A stretch of 64,000 bases of DNA, from NCBI GenBank assembly GCA_032718565.1, contig JAVGVS010000463.1, positions 53,501 through 117,500 of the forward strand, written 5' to 3'. Under the pieces are notes generated by a model, which had not been told where the DNA came from, did no database searches, and saw nothing but the letters and a program-made list of their open reading frames with translations. Every line of letters starts with the position of its first letter. The first letter of the stretch is position 1. Of the stretch, positions 10,987 to 21,489 are shown one piece after another. The DNA is from Distichodus sexfasciatus. Taxonomy: Eukaryota; Chordata; Actinopteri; Characiformes; Distichodontidae. Made by a program: the position numbers and the translations under genes.

Positions 10987-11282
10987 TCACTCATATCTGT
11001 AGAAGCGTCGCTCGACGGCCTTGCTGGCGATCTGCTCGGCCGAGTAGCGCTGGTCTAGGTCGATGAGCGCCTGCAGCAGGTCGTTGATGTTGGCACGAAG
11101 CCCCTCGCGCTGCATCCATACCCGCAGCAGCTCATACACCTTGTCGCCGCTGCCATTCTGCGCCTCGGCCAGCTTGATGGCGTTGTCGCTCACACCAATG
11201 CTGCGGAAAAACTTGTTGTGGCAGCGAACGTCCAACAGAGTGTCGAACAGGTCGAAGCTCTTGCTCAGGGACGTCTCCTCAT
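10987..11282 (-). CDS. tnfrsf10b-like: Death-receptor exon 10: death domain and stop
   Basis: Acceptor cccctcag precedes 11282 and TGA is at 10989-10987. The exon starts with the last two bases of an Asp codon. It encodes DEETSLSKSFDLFDTLLDV, then HNKFFRSIGVSDNAIKLAEA, KVYELLRVWMQREG and NDLLQALIDLDQR: six-helix death-domain architecture with the conserved Trp of helix 5 (VWMQREG). TNFRSF10 proteins show the same W[V/I]xxxGxxAxxxxLLxAL pattern. The domain is complete and has no frameshift, so adaptor recruitment should be possible. Confidence 0.92.
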
Positions 11283-11380
11283 CTGAGGGGAAGGAAAAGA
11301 GAAAGAGACAGCAGGAGGGTTAAAGGTTGGTTAAAGGAGCAGCCAAGATGGCGAGGAGTGATTTAAGAATTGTTTCTTAC

Positions 11381-11417
11381 CGAGTAATGGGACAAGTCTT
11401 CTGAGAGGGCTTTCATC
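11381..11417 (-). CDS. tnfrsf10b-like: Death-receptor exon 9 (37 nt)
   Basis: A small phase 0-1 exon between acceptor cctttag and donor gtaag. It encodes DESPLRRLVPLL plus the first base of the next Asp codon. ESPxxRRLxVP is also what precedes the death domain in mammalian DR5, supporting orthology. The size is inferred from splice sites and reading-frame continuity. Confidence 0.87.
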
Positions 11418-11663
11418 CTAAAGGAAACACAAAAGACAAAGTGTTAATGATCGCAGCTGAAAAAGATTTCTGTTTGCAAAAACGCATCATGGATTAACAT
11501 CATAATCAGCAGCAGAGCTGGTCTGACAAAATGTGGAAAATCACCTTTATGTAGCAACAGCATTACTCTTCAGCTTAGCAATTTGCATCTGCATTGCATT
11601 TCCACGTTTTGGAAACTGACTTTGTTGTTAGAGCTATGCACATTATGATGTGGCTTTACTAAC

Positions 11664-11972
11664 CCTGGCTCCGGTCTCCGTTTCTCGTTCCCCGTTACAC
11701 ATCGGTCGTTGAGTGCGAGGGCTGTGTCGAGGAGAGTCCTCCATGGTCACCATGGTGACAGGCAAAACGGACAGGCTGGTTTGAGAGGAGCTGGTGGTGT
11801 TGGGAAGACTATCACCCAAACCCCTGTCCTCATCCTCCACCGGGCAGCTCTTACTGCCCAAATCCTGAGACACCAGCAGCAGGGGGCGAGACTCGGGGCG
11901 GGGCTCCACCTCCTCCAATCCGGCATTTCGGTTGTTCTCTCGTTCCTCAGCGGAGGGAGCGACCATTCCTTC
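11664..11972 (-). CDS. tnfrsf10b-like: Death-receptor exon 8: cytoplasmic linker
   Basis: A 309-nt phase 0-0 exon (acceptor cacatcag, donor gttagt) that begins EGMVAPSAEERENN and ends RETETGAR. It encodes 103 polar, Ser/Thr/Pro/Glu-rich residues with no fold I recognise, between the membrane-proximal basic segment and the death domain. Being symmetric, it could be skipped in frame. Low complexity and many Ser/Thr suggest a flexible, possibly phosphorylated linker. Confidence 0.85.
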
Positions 11973-12198
11973 CTGATGTGACAGAGAAAGAAGAGTCAGT
12001 CAGTGTGTGCGATATTACAGTTGATCATCATCAGAATGAAGTTTATTGGCAAGCACGTTGTCAAGGAAAACGAGGAATTTGCTGTGCTGGTTGGTGCTAA
12101 GACAGTTAAAGTGAAAAAGACAATAAATATTACATATATAGATTATATACAAACAATGCACGATGTCTCCCAAATTTCAGGAATTTCAAAAGACTCAC
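11973..12198. other. Death-receptor intron 7
   Basis: Short intron, donor gtgagt and acceptor cacatcag on the minus strand. No other feature seen. Confidence 0.7.
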
Positions 12199-12239
12199 GA
12201 TAGGAATCTTCACCTCCTCGTCTGAAGCTCTTGGACTTT
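12199..12239 (-). CDS. tnfrsf10b-like: Death-receptor exon 7 (41 nt)
   Basis: Between acceptor cccttccag and donor gtgagt. It supplies two bases of a Glu codon, then SPRASDEEVKIPI, a membrane-proximal cytoplasmic segment. Phases match both neighbours exactly. Confidence 0.85.
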
Positions 12240-12339
12240 CTGGAAGGGAATTATTAAAAGTTAATTAATAAAACTGCTGCCAACATCATCTAACAACCAC
12301 AGAGAACATACCTTTTTAAAACATTAAAAGTCTTGTCAT

Positions 12340-12720
12340 GATACAATATTAAATCAATTCAATGGACAACAATTCGACATCTGCCGATATCACACAGTCA
12401 CGATACGATTTCGCTACGATACACTTTCCATTTGATTCGGTTCAGGAGCCAGCCATTGATATGAGACAATATCATATGTTGATTTAACACCATCACTTCC
12501 ATTCATATTAAATCACATTAATCAAATAAAATATGATTTGGCGTTTTGTTCCAGCTGAGCTGAAAAACTCTTTTGTTTGAATAAAAATATGCCTCTAAAC
12601 AAAACTTTTTTTATGTATGAGGTCTGATTAGTGTTTTCATTTTGCATGAATGCTGTGGGATCATTGATCACTGAATTGACGCGTTGATGTAGATTGACGT
12701 GTATTATAACGTCTGTGATA
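12340..12720. mobile_element. Decayed hAT-like MITE copy in an intron
   Basis: Shares gatatgagacaatatcat, ttcaggagcc and the closing gatcattgatcactgaat segment with the element at 9947-10325. The terminal taggggtgta ends are no longer recognisable. It lies in intron 6 of the death-receptor gene. Confidence 0.65.
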
Positions 12721-13110
12721 AACAACAAAAATATCTGTATGTATAATCACAGTCTGTTGGGGCTGTAGGCAAAATGCACAGAGGACCCTCCAACTAGTGT
12801 TCATCACCATCATAGTTATAAAGAATTAGACACTGTGGCCCCTGACTGTGGCCCCCTTAGCAAAAACTGCATTTCTTTGCTCATATTAAAGTTCAGTTTT
12901 ATGATTACTTTACTTGTATTTCTCAACTCCCAAAAAGCCATCAATTTTACAGCAACATTGTAGCTGTAAAGATGCCAGTGCACCCAACAATGACTCAAGC
13001 TTCCCAGAACTTTTGGAATAAATCATAAGTCAAAATCCCAATTTACACTTATACCATCTACAGTAGCATTTCTGGTTGGACCTTTAAACATTAAAGAGGT
13101 TGCTTATTAC

Positions 13111-13194
13111 CTTCTCTTCTGCACAAACAAGTCTTCTTCTTCTTCCAACACCACACTCCAACAATCACGATCAGAATTATAATGAGAATCAGCA
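13111..13194 (-). CDS. tnfrsf10b-like: Death-receptor exon 6: transmembrane helix
   Basis: 84 nt between acceptor tttgacag and donor gtaata. It encodes VLILIIILIVIVGVWCW, a clear single-pass helix of 17-20 residues, followed by the stop-transfer stretch KKKKTCLCRRE. The two cysteines after the lysines could be palmitoylated, as reported for DR4; this is inference. Phase is 1 at both ends. Confidence 0.92.
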
Positions 13195-13991
13195 CTGTCA
13201 AAAAACAAAAATAAAACTCTATCACATCTACATAAAATTACAGTTCAGGTATCGGCCAACAGAAATGCCATTTATTCCCATTCTTTGTTGAAGTGTTATG
13301 TGGAGCACCAACATCCTGTTGTTCTCAGAAACACAATGTGACACTTACTACAACACACTTAATGGTCCAGTAGCAACGGAGGAGGATTTTTTAAAATCAG
13401 GAAATGACACTGTAACCTTTCTGGTGAGCAAACAAACATGTCTTTATAACCTCATCTAAAATAAGCAACTGCGGACACAGTCATTACATAAATATGGGAA
13501 ATATTTTCTTGGGGAAAGACAATATTTACTCATGCTCACTTGTAAACATCATGTTAAGCACACTATATGTTCTTGTGAGCATCTAACATTTTCTCATGTA
13601 CATGAAAAAACATGCATGTCATGTCATGCGAAAACGTGATTACATGAAAACATGTTCACGCTATTCACAAGCGAAAATCTGCATGCTTGAAAACACTGTG
13701 CATGTGAAAATGCTGTGCATGCACAAAAACAATCAACCACACACGCAAATGTTGTGAGCACATGAAAACTGCTCGCACTCTCACAAAGATCTTGTGCTCA
13801 TGCAAAAATATGAACTTGCAAAAACATATTGTGCACACCCACAATACCTCCCTGATGTGCACACAAAAATATCTCGAGCACACTTTATTTTCTTGTGAGC
13901 ACACAATATTTTTTTCATGTGCACACTAACCCAACAATTACTTTTATTTTTCTCACGGGTCCCTTTAGAGGTTTGGTAGAATGTGTTATAC
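13195..13991. repeat. Death-receptor intron 5 with degenerate minisatellite
   Basis: Between about 13560 and 13925 diverged tandem copies, about 25-40 bp each, are built around gcatgtgaaaa, ttgtgagcac and tgtgcacac. They are too diverged to fix a unit length by eye. No exon lies inside. Confidence 0.55.
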
Positions 13992-14134
13992 CTCCAATGA
14001 AGATCTCTAGAGCATTGCTCCGGTGCTCGGGTTGGGTGGCGGGCGTGTCCGTGGGGTCGTGGGTTTCACGCTTGACGCACCTGGTGTTGGAGGTGGGGGT
14101 GCACAGGCGCTCCTCCTTCTCGTCCGACTTGCAC
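13992..14134 (-). CDS. tnfrsf10b-like: Death-receptor exon 5: last cysteine-rich segment and stalk
   Basis: 143 nt, acceptor atttggcag, donor gtataa. It encodes CKSDEKEERLCTPTSNTRC, completing the last cysteine-rich domain, then a Thr/Pro-rich stalk ending in EIFIG. Phase 2 in, phase 1 out, matching the neighbours. Confidence 0.9.
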
Positions 14135-15733
14135 CTGCCAAATCAGAACCGGAACCAGTTGGACATTGTAAAGGAGAATGGCGACCAAGTCTATGTGTCC
14201 ACACTCAACCTCAGTTCCACAGAACCAGCTCGGTATTAGGGCTGTGTGATATGACGATTATATATCGGTGGTGGAAATAAAATTGTCTATTAAATCTGTG
14301 CTTCATTTGTTTTTGTTTTTTAAAACAAAACAAATATATATATATTTCAATATTTATTTCTATTTTTTCCATTTTTTATTTTTCGGGCTGGGTGATATTG
14401 ATACAACAGTAAATATTAATAAATATCAATTAGATCTTTTTTATCTTAATCATGTTCATTTCATGTTCAATCATGTTCATGTTCATTTTTGCTTGTTAGT
14501 GAGATGTAAAGATATGATAAGGTTAATTCTGGTTCAAATATTATTTGGTATTTAAATGTTAAACAAAGTATTTAATATTTATTAAACAATTAACTAAATA
14601 ATTTACTACTGATTAGATAAATGATTAATAATCACATATAAAATATTTAATTAATTCAAGAATTATTAACAAACTAATTTAATATTTTTTTTTTTTATGT
14701 ACAGCGACATTCTTGGGTCAATTCCAAATAAATAAAATAGGTGACACAAAATGTTGTTAAAAGTATTCATTTTGACAAGACAAAAGTTTTACAGAACATT
14801 TCTATCGATGAAAAGTTGTTTTGCGATTATCATCTATATCACTTTATCGCCTCAGATCTCCACAAAAGCAGAGCAGAGCAGAGCTGAATTGTCAGCATCC
14901 ACAATGGAGACGCTCCTCCTCGATGGTGTAGCATGTCAGGCTTCAGATGGAGAATGTGACTAATGGTCGTGAGTCACTTAGTAACAAAAGAGGCAAACTT
15001 AAGAGAAAACAACAGAGAAAAGGCGGACGGCTCGGTTTGGACAAAAGGGAGCAGGGCGGGAATCTGGCTGACTTTTAGGATGGAGACACATTTGGGAATC
15101 ACATGATCAATTTCAAGTTTTCCATAGGAAAGGACTGAACGAGGTCATGGAACCTGAGTGCATCTTTTGAGCCATAATTCGGAAAGAGCTGCACCATACG
15201 ACGATTATATATCGGAGGTGGAAATTGAATCTCTTAAATGAGTGATTACTTGTCGTCACACCACAGCACAGCACAACGAAATGTGGCTTCTGCATTTGAC
15301 CCATTCGTGAAGGAGCAGTGGGCAGCTTTTTTTGGGCAGCGCCACAGGAGCAGTGCTTTGAGACGATACCGGTCAGGAACTGGCATTATGGGGGCAACCC
15401 CCTAAGCGTTACACTACCACTGCCCCTGCATTTAATGTGTAAGGAATTATAGTTTGTGCAGTTTGTCACACTTCACACATACAATTTTTAATTGTTAAAA
15501 GAAGATTAATATTAATTAGGATATATTTAGAATGCAAATTTAGCCAATTCCATCAATATTTTTGCTAATTTCATCAGCTTAAGACATGGATGTTTTTGAG
15601 CAGTTTATTTGTGTGATGACAATTAACTTGCCATAAACACACAACACTCTTCAGCTTGACCAGAACTACAGCTTAAATAAGAATTCTACAAAACCAGTTT
15701 AGAGGGCAGATGCCACAGCGAATGAGGACTTAC
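14135..15733. other. Death-receptor intron 4 with repeat relics
   Basis: Starting at 14236, tagggctgtgtgatatgacg is a solo hAT-like terminus; its inverse (catcacacagccct) occurs at about 17770-17789, but exons lie between, so these are separate relics. A second gacgattatatatcgg copy is at about 15199. The stretch 14290-14700 is very AT-rich. A SINE relic is listed separately. Confidence 0.5.
15245..15430 (-). mobile_element. tRNA-derived SINE relic
   Basis: Minus-strand copy of the SINE at 22068-22275: both share the block around gcactgctcc...ggcgctgcc, tgcccactgctcctt and gggtcaaa(t/c)gcagag...cacatttcgttg. The tRNA-like head near 15390-15430 is degenerate. Confidence 0.65.
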
Positions 15734-15845
15734 TTGGTGCACTTCTTGCAAACCTCGCAGGGCTCATCAGGTAGGCAGTAAAAACCTTTTTTGCACTCAC
15801 ACTGAGTATTCCTCACACTTGTGCAGCTTGCCGTCATTATCTGGT
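15734..15845 (-). CDS. tnfrsf10b-like: Death-receptor exon 4: cysteine-rich domain
   Basis: 112 nt, acceptor gacccacag, donor gtaagt. It encodes QIMTASCTSVRNTQCECKKG, then FYCLPDEPCEVCKKCT. The CTxxxNTxCxCxxGFYC pattern is the hallmark of TRAIL-receptor CRD3. Phases agree with exons 3 and 5. Confidence 0.93.
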
Positions 15846-17112
15846 CTGTGGGTCAGAGAAAAAGCAAAAACAAATCTGTGAATAAATTTATTTAGAGATT
15901 TATTAAAACAAAATCTGTTAAAAGACTTACCATTTAATAGTCTATTTCAGGGCTAGAACTGCTTATATCTAATCAAGGATAACCACTATTTACAAAATAA
16001 ATGTCTGCTGTAAAAATGAAAACTAGCATCAAAATTTATACAACACAAAAACTCACTTATTTTATCAGTGTATCGGAGAAAAAAAAACAATCAACACCGA
16101 TAAACGGAAAAATGCTGAATATTGCCCAGGCTGATAATCGGTCAACCGAAGTTATTCAGGTTTGTGAATGGACTTGCCAATTATGCAGTCTATAGCACCA
16201 AAATAACCAGACTGAAGATAAATGAGAGATTATTTTAGGTGCTAATCCAATTTTGGGCTAGAATTTGTGATTCAATTAAGATGAACAACTTTAATTTAGG
16301 TCACAAAACATTCTTTCCTCCAAACTTTCAGTGATTCCATCCACTGTGGGGCCTCAAACACAGAGAAAAGAACTGTACATTACTACACAACGCGCGTACA
16401 CGCACACACGCACACACGCACACACACACAAAAGGCCACAAAATAGACCAAAAAAAAAAATCACAGGAGATCACCACACCCAGAGCGTGTAACCTTAGCA
16501 GAGTGAGTTCCCATGAGTGAGGCCTTCACTGGAGGAAACTCTAAACTCCATCCTATTCAACGTCTCCACACACACACACACACACCCCACTGTCCATGAG
16601 AATCCTGCAGCAGTCCTATGGGAGATGGCCGTGGCGTGTTTATGAGAGAGTTTGCTGTTTACAGCAGAGTTAAGCATCGAACACACAACTCGGCGAGAGA
16701 GAACAGGGCCAAGGAGATTCACATGCAAGCCACGAATGCAAGAAGCTCTCATAATAAACACACTGACCCAGTCGAGGGCCTGGACTGCTTCATTTTTCTT
16801 CAATATTCAATTATACACTATACAAAAGTTACATTATGGCATTATGGATTTTTATGGTTATCAGTATCTGCCATTTTTCAAACCATATGCCAATTAAATA
16901 AATAAATGTAAAAATGTGCTTCGCCTCCTCTCTCCTCTCACAATTTTACAGCCGAAATCAAGATCGTCCCTGAAAGAATATTAGTTCACCTCTAGCTATG
17001 TCTTCAAATTAATATCTATACAGTATATTTTTCGTGAATAGTGAAAATACAGAAAGCTTGACTTGCAATAGAATTTGCTGCATTTAATCAGATTACAGAC
17101 GTATTACGTTAC
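15846..17112. other. Death-receptor intron 3
   Basis: Non-coding. It contains an end fragment of the aataatcggtcaacc hAT family (about 16060-16150) and CA-rich simple repeats at about 16390-16430 and 16566-16586. Frames at 16495-16905 overlap these repeats and look spurious. Confidence 0.55.
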
Positions 17113-17241
17113 CTAAGTGGCATTGGCTGCACTGTAGGCACTGGCTCATGCCAGTCGGGTGTTCGGCGTAGGTGCCCATTTCGCATGGCGTACATGTGCC
17201 CTTCTGCTTATCGGCGCTGCACTTCTCGCTCACGTACGTAC
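17113..17241 (-). CDS. tnfrsf10b-like: Death-receptor exon 3: cysteine-rich domain
   Basis: 129 nt, acceptor ctgtctgcag, donor gtaacg. It encodes TYVSEKCSADKQKGTCTPCE, then GTYAEHPTGMSQCLQCSQC, a canonical TNF-receptor CRD with the CxxCxxGTYxxxxxxxxxCxxCxxC spacing. Phases agree on both sides. Confidence 0.93.
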
Positions 17242-18149
17242 CTGCAGACAGAAGAAGCTCGCTTAAAACCCATCGGAAATTACAACAAATATTGATTTTA
17301 ATTGTTTCTTCATTTAGGGGCGCTCCACTACAAAGTCAACTCAGCTTTTCCAGAGCAAAAGCCAAATGCATAAAAACACAAAATCTCAATATGTACTTGG
17401 AGCCTGCCCTCTAGTAGACAAACTACGCAATGACAAAAGCAGGATTTTTGAAACAGTAAAGCAGCTGTGCCTGAATTTTTCAGTTTAGAAAATGGTTTGT
17501 CTCCATGGCGACACACTGGTTATATACAGCAACATTTTGATAATGCTATTCTGTGAAACGACGATCAAGGTTATCAGGTGAAAATGTAATCATTGGTTTT
17601 TGAAAAGAGAGGTTTTATTATATACAAACAAACACCATTCATTTTTTGAGTCCATGCAGTCATTATGCATCAACTATTAATGTTCAGATTTAATGGAAAT
17701 TTTTCTACATTGTGATTATATTTGGTTATCAGGATAAAAGGTTATTTATATCAGGATATGAGGCTTTGGTCACATCACACAGCCCTATTGGCTGACTTTT
17801 TAGGCATCACCAATGTATTGTTTGAGCTGTAGAGCACACCTGTAACACAATGACGCTTAACCGCCTTAAAAATTCCATCTAAAGCAACAAAGACTAGTCT
17901 CTTTTGCCCAGGTTATTAGCAGTTAATAAATAAATTGCCGAATAAATAAATAAACAAATTGCTAACAAAGGTGACGGTAAAATAATGTTCAAAAAGAACA
18001 ATGAGAAAGCTTTTCATCTTTTTCAGTTGAACATGTGCTGACAGAGTAGCAAATCAGTATTTCACAAGGTATTGTGAGAGATGTGATTTGTGAGGAGTTT
18101 AACAAAAGACCAGGTGGAAGTTTTCGGGAGCGCTGGACGACTTGCTCAC
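17242..18149. other. Death-receptor intron 2
   Basis: Non-coding. It ends near 17789 in a solo hAT-like terminus (cacatcacacagccct). No coding signal other than the flanking exons. Confidence 0.5.
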
Positions 18150-18285
18150 CCGCTTCACAGTTGGTGCAGCAGAAGCCATAGTGAGGATATTCCCGATTCT
18201 CCTCACACGCTCTCTGTCCCACTGTGTTGTTGGGGAAGATTTCGGCAGTTCCCCTGCTCGCCACACTCAGCACCACCACGAGAAC
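18150..18285 (-). CDS. tnfrsf10b-like: Death-receptor exon 2: signal-peptide core and first cysteines
   Basis: 136 nt, acceptor ctctctgtag, donor gtgagc. It encodes VLVVVLSVASRGTAEIFPNN, completing a hydrophobic signal peptide, then CEENREYPHYGFCCTNCEAG, which runs into TYVSEKC of exon 3. PNNT gives an N-glycosylation sequon. Phase 0 at the start requires an upstream exon ending in a complete codon, which the exon at 39879-39865 provides. Confidence 0.9.
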
Positions 18286-18286
18286 C

Positions 18287-18325
<39 letters not shown>

Positions 18326-19260
18326 CAGTAAGCTTATTCACAGATGTATTGCACCAGCACCAGTGTAACATCCTTTCCTCAACTTTCCACAAGACCCCTT
18401 AAATCTGACAAAACAGTCAGACAGGAAAACAAGAAGCGGGCAGGTTTCCTTTTGTATCAAGCAGAAAAAAATAGTTTGAACAGAGCAGGGAGATCAGACT
18501 TCAAATCAATATTGTGATTAATTCAAAGTTATACTTTGCTACTTACTTAACAGTGAATGCTTTAAACTTGTTTTTATTGGGCATGTTTAACATGAACACA
18601 TTTTTCACTACATGAACCCATGCAGTGGAAAAAGTTAAGGAAGAAAACATTGTAAATGCTGTTTTCAATCCATTTTCTATTATTTCTTTTGTTGCCATGT
18701 TAAGAACATGAAAAGTTCTCAGAATTAAAGCCGTTATAAAATGCATTTAATCAGACTTTGTGTTCCAGTATTCGTTATTCTAAATGTTGATACCAATTTT
18801 CATTTTTTACAGCAAACACATTCAAAATATTATTGATTACTAATAATCACTATCGCTCCTGAACAAACATATCGGCTGACCCCTAGCTGAAGCCTGATTG
18901 TGCAGCCCGCAAATCTGATGCTGGGAGTGTGAGGTACTTTCACAAAATGTAGACGAAGCACATATTCATCATGACCAGGCAAGTTAGCAGAGACTTAAGC
19001 CACAGTTTATGTTGTAACAAATCATAACATGTACATGCAACGCAATAAATCTAGAAAAGAATGAAGTGAACACACCTAATTTCATTTCTCTGGGCTAATC
19101 TAGTCAAACTGACACATAAAACCAACTCTTTCAGCTCGGTTTCGAGTAGCTCCCTTTTGTCTCTGGCGCCCCTTTATCTCTTACGAGGAGATCAAACGTC
19201 AAACGCTAACACAACAACAAGAAGTGTGTGTTAGTCTGAAGGAGGAGCATATACTCAATA
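18286..19260. other. Death-receptor intron 1, proximal part
   Basis: Begins with a (GA)n run at about 18292-18322. From about 18690 to 18893 lies the right end of a hAT-like element: it contains gaaaagttctcagaatta, as in copies near 27.25 and 32.24 kb, and closes tcggctgacccctag. A p53-type motif at 18564-18588 is listed separately. Confidence 0.5.
18564..18588. promoter_or_regulatory. Candidate p53 response element in intron 1
   Basis: Two perfect RRRCWWGYYY half-sites, AAACTTGTTT (18564-18573) and GGGCATGTTT (18579-18588), are separated by 5 bp, within the allowed 0-13. The site is about 280 bp from exon 2, inside intron 1 of the death-receptor gene. Human TRAIL-receptor genes are known to carry a p53 element in intron 1 whose first half begins GGGCATG. 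Binding here is inferred from sequence and position only. Confidence 0.45.
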
Positions 19261-19278
19261 CGGGAAACGCACCCCAAT

Positions 19279-19930
19279 GTGTGTGTGTGTGTGTGTGTGT
19301 GTGTGAGACAGTAGAACACAGTCGTGCAGAAGGGTATGGTGTGTGTATGAGAATCACAGCCAGGTATGGTGTATGGTTTGTGTGTGCAAGCGAGAGAGAG
19401 AGAGAGAGAAGAGAGAGGGAGGAGAAGAGAGGATGAAGAGAGAAGAAGGGAAAGGGAAGAGAGAAAGAGGGGTAGGGAGAAAGGGGGGGGGGAGAGGATG
19501 AGAGGTAGAGACAAAGAGGGGGAGAGAGAAATTGATAGAGAGTTTGAGAAAAGGGGAGAGGGAGAGTGAAAGAGAGAGGGATGTGGAAAGAGATAAAGAT
19601 GAAAAGAGAGAGAGTGAGAGAGAGAGACAGAGAATAGGGAAAGGGGGGGGAGAAAGAGGAAGGACGGGGGAAAGGACAGTGAAAAGAAAGAGAGAGGTTA
19701 CTGTATGGAATGAAAGTGTGTGAATGACTCAAAGTGTGAGAAAAAGCAGAGAGAGAGAGGAGAAAGAGAGAAGAGAGAGAGGACGGCAAGTGTGTGTGTG
19801 TGTCAGAGAGAGTAAAAGCGAACAGAAGGTTTACGCAGTGTGTGAATGTGTGTGAGAGTCGGAGAGAAAGACGGACAGAGGACAAGAAGTTCATGAAGAG
19901 TGTGTGAAAGAGAGTGTGTGTGAAAGTCTG
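19279..19930. repeat. (GT)n and long polypurine (GA-rich) tract
   Basis: A (gt)n run at 19279-19303 is followed by nearly pure purine sequence on the plus strand from about 19385 to 19780, then GT/GA mixed sequence. Frames across it give only E/R/K or S/L runs and are not genes. Mirror-like GA tracts can adopt triplex structure. Confidence 0.85.
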
Positions 19931-20029
19931 TGTGTTTGCGTCCAGCAGTGAACAGCCCCTCTGTGCGTCTGTGTGTGTATAATGCTGAGTGGAGAGTTCT
20001 CGTAGAGACGAGTATCCCTCCCTCTCTCT

Positions 20030-20300
20030 CTTTTAGCCCCCGGGGTATTCCTCCTTTCTTCCCCTCGCTCTTTTCAGCAGGGCCACAATGAGAGCTGGGC
20101 CTGGTTCAGCGCCGCACGCCGCGCCCCACAGCCAAAACTTCAAACCCGCCGCCGCGTACTGCCATCCGACACCGCCACTGGACCCCTGCGCCGAAACACC
20201 ACACCGTCCGCCGGCCCACATTCGCCTCCATTATCCTGCAGGACAAAAGCGCGAGGTGGGGGTAGGGTGGGGTGGGGTGGGGGCGGAGTAAGGGGGGGCA
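20030..20300. other. GC/CpG-richer patch inside intron 1
   Basis: A locally GC- and CpG-rich segment with G runs at about 20255-20300. It has no coding pattern I recognise. It could be an alternative promoter or enhancer of the death-receptor gene; no initiator or exon was identified. Confidence 0.3.
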
Positions 20301-21489
20301 GGAGAGCTACCGCCTAACCGAACAAACGCCCCATTATCACCCAAACTTAACCAAAACCTGCCTGAATTTGTAAACGCTTAAGGTGACTAAATCCTCCTTC
20401 CTGATCGCAGAAGCTGTGGTTTCTAAACGTATATAATTCAAATTATGCACATAGCGTGTGTTCATGTAGCGTCCCCTTATCAGAAAGTTAATTAAAGTTT
20501 TAATAGTTTACAGTACAAACCTTGCCAGCGAATTATGAACGCAAAAAACACATTAATTGTAATCGAGGCAAAACTAATCGTGATGTTGATTTGAGGTCAT
20601 ATCGCCCAGTCCTAACATAAACTTAACAAACTCTTTTACGAGTTTACTCTCAGAAGTCATCAAGGAAAACAAAAATCAAATTTCACAAAATCTAGAAGAG
20701 TATAGTTAAATTATTTAAACTTTTAACAAGTATTAAATCTTTTTTTAATATATAGAATTTAATAATCTTTACACAATTATAATTAAATTTTTTTAAATTA
20801 TATTTTTTAAATACCTGCTGTAAATTGAGTTCTGGTATCAAAAGTTAGAATGACAAATACTCCACAAAACTCAATATAAAACTTAAATTCCATTTAATTC
20901 TAAGAATTTATCATCATTCTTTTAACACACACACACACACAAAAATGCAGGGCGCCCCCAGCTTCTGTGCCAGAATGTCACACTGCCAGTGCCTTCAGCG
21001 TTCAGTGTGCAAACTGGTGACATCTAAGCAATCTGAGAATGCAGTGGGCGGCACGTTCCTCTAGACCAATAGTTCCTTAAAAGTGGTGACTTCAGACAGA
21101 GAGGCATTTTTAATTCGTTTATTTGCATGAATTAATATCAATAGCCATAAGAATGCCAAATATTAGCACCGATAACCAATAATCGGTTGACACCAACACT
21201 TTCCACTTGCAATTTTTTGTCTCTTTCCCTATTAACAAACCACTCTTCTTCAAGATTTATTTTTGACTAAAGCCTAACAATCAGTTGCTGTTGGCATTAA
21301 TTATAGGTGATAAAAATAAATAGAGAGACAAAATATTATGTTATAAGCGTTTATCCAGCAGCGCTAATATTCTGGCTTCACTGTTGTATTTTTCCATGTC
21401 AGATTTCCGCATTTTGGGGATTTATACATTCGTGCTCCGCTGTGCGTGATGTGTTCAAAACCTCGCACAGGGGTGCGTTTCCCAAAAGC
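20301..21489. other. Intron 1: AT-rich with solo transposon ends
   Basis: A hAT-like terminus (tcatatcgcccagtcct) lies near 20597-20613 and an aataatcggttgaca end near 21178-21193. No coding signal. Confidence 0.5.

Noticed and set aside
14236..17789. A possible 3.5-kb hAT element bounded by gggctgtgtgatatgac and its inverse
   Set aside because: Two death-receptor exons (15734-15845 and 17113-17241) lie between the ends, so these must be unrelated solo termini.
19199..19894. Long minus-strand Ser/Leu-rich frame (231 codons); similar ones at 23456-23953, 37037-37887 and 54889-55416
   Set aside because: Translations of polypurine/polypyrimidine tracts with no splice context or conserved residues; low-complexity artefacts.
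20088..20291. CpG-rich patch as the true first exon of the death receptor
   Set aside because: Minus-strand translations give no signal peptide joining exon 2 in phase 0, whereas 39879-39865 joins perfectly; an alternative promoter role remains possible.
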